A stretch of 11,344 nucleotides of DNA from contig URTO01000031.1 in NCBI GenBank assembly GCA_900550745.1, positions 1-11,344 on the forward strand. Direction: 5' to 3'. A model generated the notes under the pieces. It made no database searches. It saw nothing but the letters and a program-made list of their open reading frames with translations, and was not told the DNA's origin. A program made the position numbers and the translations under genes. Shown here piece after piece: positions 5,540 to 11,344 of the stretch (its first letter is position 1; every line of letters begins with the position of its first letter). The stretch comes from an uncultured Desulfovibrio sp. (GTDB lineage: Bacteria > Desulfobacterota > Desulfovibrionia > Desulfovibrionales > Desulfovibrionaceae).

Positions 5540-7849
5540 ATGTCCACGTTCTCATGGCGCGTGCTGCGCCTTCCCCTGCTGATCACCCTGCTCTGGGGGC
5601 TGCTGCTGTTTACGTTGTTCCGCTGGACCGCCCAGCGCGAGGACGAGTACACCACGGGGCTGGCCCGCATCCAGACGGCGACGCTCTTCTCCAGCATCGT
5701 GGATACCCGCAACTGGAACGCCAACAACGGCGGCGTCTGGGTCCGCGAGCACTCCGGCTGCCCCGCCAACCCGTGGCTGCCGGAGGAGGAACGCACCCTC
5801 CGCGCCGAGGGCGGCACGACCCTCGTGAAGGTCAACCCCGCCTATATGACCCGGCAGATCGCGGAAAGCTTCACCTCCACGCTGGCGGGCTTCCGCATTT
5901 CCAGCCTGTCCCCGAAGCGCCCGGAAAACCGGGCCGATCAGTGGGAAACCGGGGCCCTGCTCTCTTTTGAAAAGGGCGGGCACGAGCTTTTCGATCTCGT
6001 TTCCGACGAGGAGGGCATGCGTTACCGCTATATGGCCGCCCTGCCCGCCAAGGAAAGCTGCATCCAGTGCCATCAGGACAAGAAGGTCGGCGACGTGCTC
6101 GGCGGCATCAGCGTGTCCATCTCCGCCGAGCCCCTCTTTGAAGCGGCGACCGAACGCAAGCGCACCACCGGGCTCGCATTCGGGATCATCGGGATCATCG
6201 GCATGGTGGGGATCGGCGGGGCCACGTTCCAGATCAACCGCAAGAAGGAGCTTGCCGAAGCCGCCAACCGCACCAAGAGCGCCTTCCTCGCCAACATGAC
6301 CCACGATATGCGTACCCCGCTGACCGGCATCCTCGGCATGGCCGAACTGCTGGAACGCGAAACGCAGGATTCGCGCCACCGCTATCTGCTTGCCAACCTT
6401 CGGAAGGCCACCGGCAGCCTGCTTGCGGTCGTCGACGGCATCATGCGCTATTCCCTGCTTGAGGCCGACAGGCAGCCCACCTGCTGCGCGCCGTTCTCCC
6501 TGCGCGCCGAGCTCGACGCCTGCATCGCCGTGCTGCGCCCGGCCTGCGCCAGCCGGGACATCCGGCTTTCGCTCGTGACGGACGACGCCGTCCCCGACAG
6601 GCTCATAGGCGACGGTTTCCGGCTGCGCCAGGCGCTCGGCAACCTGCTCGGCAACGCGGTGAAATTTACGGAAAAGGGTTCCGTGACCCTGCGCGTCACC
6701 AGGTCGGAAACGCAGGCCTCCGAGGGCTGGTGCGCGCTGTCCTTCCAAGTCATCGACACCGGCAGGGGCATCCCCCCGGATGAACAGGAACGCATCTTCG
6801 AGAGCTTTGAGCAGGGTGCGGGCGTCCGGGATTCGGGCGGCCCGCACGAAACCGGCGTCGGCCTCGGGCTTGCCATCGCCCGCGGCATCGCGCGGCGCTT
6901 CGGCGGCGACCTGACGCTCTCCAGCACGCCCGGCATGGGCAGCGTGTTCACCTTCACGGCCCTGTTCCGTCTGGCGGCCGACGCGGACGGCCTGCCGGAA
7001 ACGCCCGCCTCACCTTGCCCCGCTTCCCCCTCCGCCCTCGCCCAGCCTGAGCGACCCGCGGAAACGGGGACGAGCGGGCGGCTGGTCGTCGCTGAAGATA
7101 CGGCGGTTACGGCCCTGTTCCTCAGCGAAGCGCTGACGCAGGCCGGATATGCCGCGCACATGGCGAACAGCGGCGAGGACGCCTTATACCTCATCCGCAA
7201 GCTGCAGCCCGACGCCGTGCTGCTGGACATGCGCCTCCCGGACATGACCGGGCTCGACATCGCGGGGCAAATCCGTTCCGGAGAACTCGGCGTCGCGCCG
7301 GAAACCCCGATCCTTGTGCTGACCGCCACGCTGAACCCCGGCGACGAGGAGGCATTCCGCCGCATGGGGATCAACCGCTGGCTGCTCAAGCCCGTACAGG
7401 CCGACAAGCTGGCCTCCGCCGTGGCCGGCCTGCTCCCATCCACCCGCAAGAAACAAGGGGAAACGCCCATGCCCACATCCGAACAGCCTGAACAGCACGC
7501 CTCCGTCTTCGATCCCGCCGCCGCGCTGGATGCTCTGGGCGGTGAAGCCCTCCTCAAACGGCTGGCGGGGATATTCCTCAGCGAGGAGCCCAACATCCGG
7601 GCCAACCTGCAACGCTTCGCCCTGTCACCGGAAACGCTTCCCGATCTCTGCCCTGAACTGCGGCGTCAGGCGCACAGCCTCAAAAACGGCGCGGGCATGC
7701 TGCACCTTGGGAACCTGCGCAAGGCCAGCTCCGATCTGGAACAGGCCGCCGCGTCCCCGGACGGGCAGGACTTTGCCGCCCTGCTGCGCACCGCCATCGA
7801 AGCGCTGGAACAGGCTTCCGCCGCTCTTCGCAAACACTGCGGGGCGTAA
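5540..7849 (+). CDS. Hybrid sensor histidine kinase with periplasmic c-type-heme (DUF3365) sensor
   Basis: A 769-residue inner-membrane hybrid kinase. Helices at about 8-29 and 211-230 bracket a periplasmic domain (31-208) that matches the DUF3365/Tll0287-like family ([43 protein letters not shown]). It carries a covalent heme motif, CIQCH (174-178). The cytoplasmic part holds HisKA with the H-box NMTHDMRTP (His255), HATPase_c (Asn372 N-box, DTGRG 406-410, GLGLA 441-445), a Pro-rich linker (485-510), a receiver domain (Glu519/Asp520, phosphoacceptor Asp563, Thr595, Lys617), and a C-terminal HPt domain (AHSLKNG, His712). This is a complete four-step relay. GAGAGGAG precedes the ATG at 5540. 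The stop is 2 nt before the response regulator gene, so the two form an operon, divergent from nrfHA. A heme or redox signal linked to nitrite or NO is the likely input, by inference. It may correspond to the NrfS kinase described in Desulfovibrio vulgaris, but orthology is not proven here. Confidence 0.93.
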   Translation: MSTFSWRVLRLPLLITLLWGLLLFTLFRWTAQREDEYTTGLARIQTATLFSSIVDTRNWNANNGGVWVREHSGCPANPWLPEEERTLRAEGGTTLVKVNPAYMTRQIAESFTSTLAGFRISSLSPKRPENRADQWETGALLSFEKGGHELFDLVSDEEGMRYRYMAALPAKESCIQCHQDKKVGDVLGGISVSISAEPLFEAATERKRTTGLAFGIIGIIGMVGIGGATFQINRKKELAEAANRTKSAFLANMTHDMRTPLTGILGMAELLERETQDSRHRYLLANLRKATGSLLAVVDGIMRYSLLEADRQPTCCAPFSLRAELDACIAVLRPACASRDIRLSLVTDDAVPDRLIGDGFRLRQALGNLLGNAVKFTEKGSVTLRVTRSETQASEGWCALSFQVIDTGRGIPPDEQERIFESFEQGAGVRDSGGPHETGVGLGLAIARGIARRFGGDLTLSSTPGMGSVFTFTALFRLAADADGLPETPASPCPASPSALAQPERPAETGTSGRLVVAEDTAVTALFLSEALTQAGYAAHMANSGEDALYLIRKLQPDAVLLDMRLPDMTGLDIAGQIRSGELGVAPETPILVLTATLNPGDEEAFRRMGINRWLLKPVQADKLASAVAGLLPSTRKKQGETPMPTSEQPEQHASVFDPAAALDALGGEALLKRLAGIFLSEEPNIRANLQRFALSPETLPDLCPELRRQAHSLKNGAGMLHLGNLRKASSDLEQAAASPDGQDFAALLRTAIEALEQASAALRKHCGA

Positions 7850-7851
7850 AT

Positions 7852-9297
7852 ATGGCACGTATCCTTGTTGTCGATGACGAAAGCCTGATCCGGGCACTCG
7901 TGGCCGATGTGGGGGAGTCCCTTGGGCACGAAGTGCTCACCGCAGCCTCGATCAAAGAAGGGCAAGACCTCGCACAGCGCGGCGTGGACATCGTACTGCT
8001 GGACGTCCTGCTCCCGGACGGGGACGGGCTCGCCCATGTGGAAACCTTTTCACAGCTTCCGGGCCGTCCGGATGTGATCATCATTACGGGGCATGGCAAC
8101 GCCGACGCCGCCGAGTCGGCCCTGCGATCCGGGGCGTGGGAGTATCTGGTCAAGCCGCTCCGCGTCCGCGACCTCTCGAAGGCGCTCATGCAGGCCGTAC
8201 AATGGCGAAACAGCCGGGACAGCCACCCCCGCAGCCTCCTGCGGCATCCCGACATCATCGGGGAAAGCCCCGCGCTGGCCGAAGCGCTGGAAGCATTGCG
8301 GGAAGCCGCCGCAAGCAACGTCAACGTGCTCATCACCGGGGAAACCGGAACCGGCAAGGAACTGTTCGCCAGCGCCCTGCACGCCAACAGCCTGCGGGCG
8401 TCCGGCCCGTTCGTCACCGTGGACTGCACCACCCTGCCCGAAACGCTGGTGGAGGCGCATCTGTTCGGGCACGCACGGGGCGCGTTCACCGGGGCAGACA
8501 GGGCGCGCGAAGGGCTTCTCGCCGCCGCCGACCACGGCACGCTGTTCCTCGACGAGGTGGGCGAGCTGCCCCTCCCCGTACAGGGCGCCTTCCTGCGGGC
8601 GCTGGAGCTGCGCCGCTTCCGCCCCGTCGGTGAAGTGCGCGAAGTGGAAAGCGATTTCCGCCTCGTCGCCGCAACCAACCGGGATCTCGACGACATGGTG
8701 AGCATGGATCTCTACCGGAGCGATCTCCGCTTCCGGCTGCGGGGCATGACCATCCATGTGCCGCCGCTCCGCCGCCGCGCCGAAGACATCCCCCTGCTCG
8801 CCGAGCACTTCACCGCACGCTACTGCCAGCGCCACGGACTCCCGGACAAGGAGCTGACCCCCGACTGTTACGCGATGCTGACGGACTATTCATGGCCCGG
8901 CAACGTGCGCGAACTGCGCCACACCATCGAACGGGCCTGCGCAGCAGCGGGGGACGGCACCCAGCTGTTCACCCGGCACCTGCCCACGGAAATCCGCATC
9001 GAACTGGCCCGCAAACGGCTTGTGCCTCTCTCCAAGCCTGAGAAGCCCGCGCCAGCCGAACCTCTCCCGAAACCGGAACCCTCCACGCAGCCCCGGAAGC
9101 CCGAAACCTTCCCCACCCTGCGCGACATGAAGGCCAAAGCCGAGCGCGATTACATCGCCGGGCTGCTCGCCGCCTGTCTGGGGGACGTCCGCCGCGCCGC
9201 CGGGATTGCCGGCGTTTCACGCGGGCACTTCTATGAACTGCTGAAAAAATACGGGTTGGACAGGTCGTCTTCCATTCCGAAATTTCCAGCCGTTTGA
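7852..9297 (+). CDS. Sigma54-dependent NtrC-family response regulator
   Basis: A 481-residue cytoplasmic transcription activator. The receiver domain (1-115) has Asp8/Asp9, phosphoacceptor Asp51 (LLDVLLPD), and Lys101 (YLVKP). The AAA+ domain (about 135-365) has Walker A GETGTGKE (163-170), the sigma54-contact loop GAFTGA (210-215), Walker B LFLDE (231-235), and WPGNVREL (348-355). A Pro/Lys-rich linker (390-422) leads to a Fis-type helix-turn-helix (about 425-468, DVRRAAGIAGVSRGHFYELLKK in two parts: DVRRAAGIAG then VSRGHFYELL). The start ATG is 2 nt after the kinase stop codon, so translation is probably coupled. Phosphorylation would come from His712 of the kinase HPt domain. Likely target: nrfHA, possibly through the dyads at 5325-5374. 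It resembles the NrfR role described in D. vulgaris Hildenborough; target assignment is inferred. Confidence 0.95.
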   Translation: MARILVVDDESLIRALVADVGESLGHEVLTAASIKEGQDLAQRGVDIVLLDVLLPDGDGLAHVETFSQLPGRPDVIIITGHGNADAAESALRSGAWEYLVKPLRVRDLSKALMQAVQWRNSRDSHPRSLLRHPDIIGESPALAEALEALREAAASNVNVLITGETGTGKELFASALHANSLRASGPFVTVDCTTLPETLVEAHLFGHARGAFTGADRAREGLLAAADHGTLFLDEVGELPLPVQGAFLRALELRRFRPVGEVREVESDFRLVAATNRDLDDMVSMDLYRSDLRFRLRGMTIHVPPLRRRAEDIPLLAEHFTARYCQRHGLPDKELTPDCYAMLTDYSWPGNVRELRHTIERACAAAGDGTQLFTRHLPTEIRIELARKRLVPLSKPEKPAPAEPLPKPEPSTQPRKPETFPTLRDMKAKAERDYIAGLLAACLGDVRRAAGIAGVSRGHFYELLKKYGLDRSSSIPKFPAV

Positions 9298-9356
9298 CGC
9301 CGGAATCAGAGGCCCTTTCAATTGGAACGCCACTGCTTCAAAGCCCGGAAACGTTG

Positions 9357-9468
9357 GGCCGTGTCGTCAAGTAGATATAATCTATTGAAATCATTTCATT
9401 ACCCTTCAAGCCATAAAAATATTATTTTAATATTTTCAAATAGTTATATACAAAATGACGACACGGCC
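9357..9468. mobile_element. MITE-like element 1 (112 bp)
   Basis: Perfect 13-bp terminal inverted repeats, GGCCGTGTCGTCA at 9357-9369 and its complement at 9456-9468, enclose a very AT-rich core. The similarity of the ends continues imperfectly for about 35 bp (ATATAATCTATTGAAA against ATATAACTATTTGAAA). No reading frame is present. The base composition contrasts sharply with the GC-rich genes around it. This fits a miniature non-autonomous element or the fused ends of an insertion sequence. No clear target duplication is visible on the left. Confidence 0.6.
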
Positions 9469-9598
9469 TAGGGCGTGTTCACACTATGCCGAGTTTTTCC
9501 AATGACTGAAACGGGTTGGAAGGAACATTCAATATCGCGCGAAAGTGGATATAACCATGTGTAAAAAATACTTTTTTGTTTGTGTAAACAGGCCCTAG
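9468..9598. mobile_element. MITE-like element 2 (131 bp) with CTAG flanks
   Basis: Ends CTAGGGCGTGTTCACAC (9468-9484) and GTGTAAACAGGCCCTAG (9582-9598) are inverted repeats matching at 15 of 17 bases. CTAG at both edges (9468-9471 and 9595-9598) could be the duplicated target; CTAG fits the YTAR target pattern known for IS5-group elements, though the family is inferred. The core has no reading frame. The left CTAG shares a base with the end of element 1, so element 2 may have inserted at the edge of element 1. Confidence 0.6.
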
Positions 9599-9689
9599 CG
9601 GGAAGGTGATGCCCTCTGTGGACTGGAACGGTTGAGCGGGGAAACGGGAATACGTTCAGCGCCCACGGGGGAAACCGCGAATAGCCTGC

Positions 9690-9718
9690 AAAGGGGAGCC
9701 CTTTCGCCGTCAGACGGC
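9690..9718 (-). terminator. Two short hairpins after the M23 peptidase gene
   Basis: Reading the minus strand past the stop codon at 9739, a 5-bp stem (GCCGT-CTG-ACGGC, 9718-9706) is followed at once by a 6-bp stem (AAAGGG-CTC-CCCTTT, 9704-9690) whose last bases are TTT. Together they may end the transcript. Each stem is short and there is no long T run, so this is a tentative call. Confidence 0.35.
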
Positions 9719-9738
9719 ACCACTATGCGAGAGGCCGA

Positions 9739-11142
9739 CTAATCTTCATCCTTAAACCATGTATCGGGATCGTAGCTGGCCGTATCCTTACCCGCCAGAT
9801 AGTCGTCCACGGCATGGACGATCAGCTTATAGTCCGCCATACGCCGCTTTTCCAGCGCCTGATCGCGGGGGATGATCAGCTTGTCAGGATTGACGAACTG
9901 CCCTTGCTTTCGGATACGGAAATCGAGATGGGGGCCGGTCGCCGTTCCCGTCGCCCCCACATAGCCGATGGTTTGCCCCTGCCGTACCCGTTTGCCGTTT
10001 TTCATGTTTTTGGCAAAACGGGACATATGCCCGTAGAGCGACTCCAGCCCGTTGTCGTGGCGGATAATGATCTGTTTGCCGTAGCCTCCGGCCCGCCCGA
10101 TCTTGGTAATGACCCCGTCGCCTACGGCCATAATGGGGGTTCCGGTGGGGGCGCCGTAATCAATGCCCTGATGGGGCCGGGTGTTGCCGAAGACCGGATG
10201 CCGGCGCGCCATGCTGTAACGCGATGTCACGCGCAGGAACGAGAGCGGGGCTTTGAGCAGTTCCCGGTGGAGGTTGTCGCCTTCCGCATTGTAGTATGTT
10301 TCCCGGCCGCGTTCGTTGTGGAACAGATAGGCCGTATACAGTTTGTTTTGATTGGTGAATTTTGCACCGAGCACGCGCCCATACCCCTCAAACGCATCAT
10401 GGCGGAAACGCTTTTCCACCAGAACCTCGAAGGTATCGCCTTCCCGCAGATCGCTGATGAAATTGATTTCGGAAGCGAAGACCTTCGCAAGGGCAATAGC
10501 CAAGGCTATACTTTCGCCCTGCTCGGTCACGGCTTCGGAGAGTGTGCTTTTGATCCCGCCTTTGATGACCGCCAGTGAAGTCTGGTAATCGATCTCTTCA
10601 AGCCGGGCGGCAAAACGGTCGTCCTTCTTCTCGACGACGAGGTATCTTTCCTGATTGATTTCGTACTTGAAACACCGGAATGCCTTGGTTTGCGGATCAC
10701 GGACAATAGCAAAGGGCTGGCCGAAACGAACCTTGGTCAGGGCATATACCGGCTTGGCCGCCGCGAGCAGATCGGCAAGCTCGTTTGCATCCATCCAGTC
10801 ACCAAGGATTTTTCCCGCCGTGTCGCCTTTCTGGATCTCGCTGCGGAGGATTTCCCCCTGTTCAGGGTTCTGTTCGATGGTGTAGCGCGGATTATCCTCA
10901 TAGACTTCAGGTTGTTCGGTGTTTTCCTCCCCGGTTTCCTCGTTGTGCGCTTCCGTGCCCTCGTCTTGCTCGAATCCATCTATGGCATGTTCGGGAGACA
11001 GGGACAACATGCCTTCCACATGGGAAATCACGTTTTCGAGGGGAGCTGGAAGCGGTTCGGCATCATCACGGAACCGGAGAAGCAGCGCGAGGCTGAGAAG
11101 GACAAGGCATAGGGAGATGATGCTCCATAAAATCCGTCGCAT
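9739..11142 (-). CDS. Membrane-anchored M23 family metallopeptidase (Csd3/MepM-like)
   Basis: A 467-residue probable peptidoglycan DD-endopeptidase acting in the periplasm. An uncleaved or signal-like helix (about 5-23) precedes an acidic, Glu/Asn-rich spacer (50-92). Then come an OapA/LysM-like segment (about 96-145, IQKGDTAGKILGDWMDAN), a Csd3-type middle domain (about 150-300, including SLAVIKGGIKSTLSEA and FISDLREGDTFEVLVEKRF), and the M23 domain (about 305-420). Zinc and catalytic residues are His324 and Asp328 (HQGIDYG), His372 (YGHMSR), and a final motif GPHLDFRI, where His405 is kept but the usual second His of HxH is Asp407. The C-terminus (421-467) is an extra helical, acidic tail. 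The ATG at 11142 has AGGTG 7 nt upstream. It stands alone, with its promoter presumably in 11143-11344. Enzyme class is firm; whether Asp407 binds zinc is unknown. Confidence 0.9.
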   Translation of the reverse strand: MRRILWSIISLCLVLLSLALLLRFRDDAEPLPAPLENVISHVEGMLSLSPEHAIDGFEQDEGTEAHNEETGEENTEQPEVYEDNPRYTIEQNPEQGEILRSEIQKGDTAGKILGDWMDANELADLLAAAKPVYALTKVRFGQPFAIVRDPQTKAFRCFKYEINQERYLVVEKKDDRFAARLEEIDYQTSLAVIKGGIKSTLSEAVTEQGESIALAIALAKVFASEINFISDLREGDTFEVLVEKRFRHDAFEGYGRVLGAKFTNQNKLYTAYLFHNERGRETYYNAEGDNLHRELLKAPLSFLRVTSRYSMARRHPVFGNTRPHQGIDYGAPTGTPIMAVGDGVITKIGRAGGYGKQIIIRHDNGLESLYGHMSRFAKNMKNGKRVRQGQTIGYVGATGTATGPHLDFRIRKQGQFVNPDKLIIPRDQALEKRRMADYKLIVHAVDDYLAGKDTASYDPDTWFKDED

Positions 11143-11299
11143 GGGCAGACACCTGAATCATTGCAAACGTGTTGGGGTTCGCCGGTCGCCGCACGAAGCC
11201 GTTCCCAAAGGATGGAAAGCGGCGGGGGGAGACATTCCCCGGCGCGGCACGAAATATGCCTCATACCCTATTCAAGCGGAACAACCTACCGTTTTTTTG

Positions 11300-11315
11300 G
11301 TAAAAATATTTTTAC
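11300..11315. promoter_or_regulatory. Perfect 16-bp AT-rich palindrome upstream of the M23 gene
   Basis: GTAAAAATATTTTTAC is its own reverse complement. It lies about 160 bp upstream of the M23 start codon, inside a short AT-rich patch (11291-11315) in otherwise GC-rich DNA. It may be an operator or part of a promoter for the M23 gene, or for a gene beyond the right edge. I see no convincing -35/-10 pair and no gene in 11143-11344. Confidence 0.35.
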
Positions 11316-11344
11316 AAAGAGGTTCCTGCCGGATCTGTTCCACA

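Noticed and set aside
5552..6847. A 431-codon open frame antisense to the sensor kinase
   Set aside because: Low-complexity Gly/Ala/Arg-rich product with no domain; the opposite strand encodes clear kinase domains.
6448..7605. A 385-codon open frame antisense to the sensor kinase
   Set aside because: Ser/Arg/Pro-rich shadow translation without motifs.
7680..8705. A 341-codon open frame antisense to the response regulator
   Set aside because: Ser/Arg-rich shadow of a confidently assigned AAA+ regulator.
11028..11264. Small 78-codon open frame overlapping the M23 start
   Set aside because: It overlaps the signal-anchor coding region out of frame and has no recognisable motif.

Overview
The window looks like chromosomal DNA of a sulfate- or sulfite-reducing member of the Desulfovibrionaceae (Desulfovibrio or Bilophila type). 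The pointers are a moderately GC-rich coding background, the NrfH/NrfA multiheme nitrite reductase pair with the CxxCHxM first heme site of NrfH, a DUF39 (HcyBio) protein typical of anaerobes that make homocysteine directly from sulfide, and a sigma54-dependent regulator beside nrfHA. The genus is an inference; there is no rRNA or marker gene here.

Layout. Bases 1-314 hold no gene but an unusual set of inverted and imperfect direct repeats, the last copy of which runs through the stop codon of the DUF39 gene (315-1529, minus, GTG start). A 331-bp divergent gap follows, then an unrecognised four-helix membrane protein (1861-2727, plus). A strong hairpin (2834-2878) and a second hairpin (3023-3063) separate this gene from the convergent nrfHA operon (minus: nrfH 5104-4628, nrfA 4635-3076, overlapping by 8 bp). 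A 435-bp divergent regulatory region (5105-5539) separates nrfHA from a two-gene plus-strand operon: a hybrid sensor kinase whose periplasmic part is a DUF3365/Tll0287-like domain with a c-type heme motif (5540-7849), and an NtrC-family sigma54 response regulator (7852-9297). Bases 9357-9598 carry two abutting MITE-like elements. The last gene (minus, 9739-11142) is a membrane-anchored M23 metallopeptidase of the Csd3/MepM type.

How the genes work together. NrfH passes electrons from the menaquinol pool to NrfA, which reduces nitrite to ammonium. In sulfate reducers this mainly protects sulfite reductase from nitrite. The divergent kinase/regulator pair is the obvious candidate controller: a periplasmic heme sensor, a HisKA-HATPase-REC-HPt phosphorelay, and a GAFTGA-containing sigma54 activator. 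The divergent region has three similar dyads (consensus GACArCtwGTC, starting at 5325, 5346 and 5364) about 130-180 bp upstream of a weak candidate -24/-12 promoter for nrfH. That is the spacing expected of enhancer sites for such an activator. This regulatory reading is an inference. The DUF39, membrane-protein and M23 genes show no evident link to nitrite metabolism.

I see no clearly novel multi-gene system. The best leads are the heme-sensor kinase/dyad/nrfHA module, the repeats at the left edge and the two abutting MITE-like elements.
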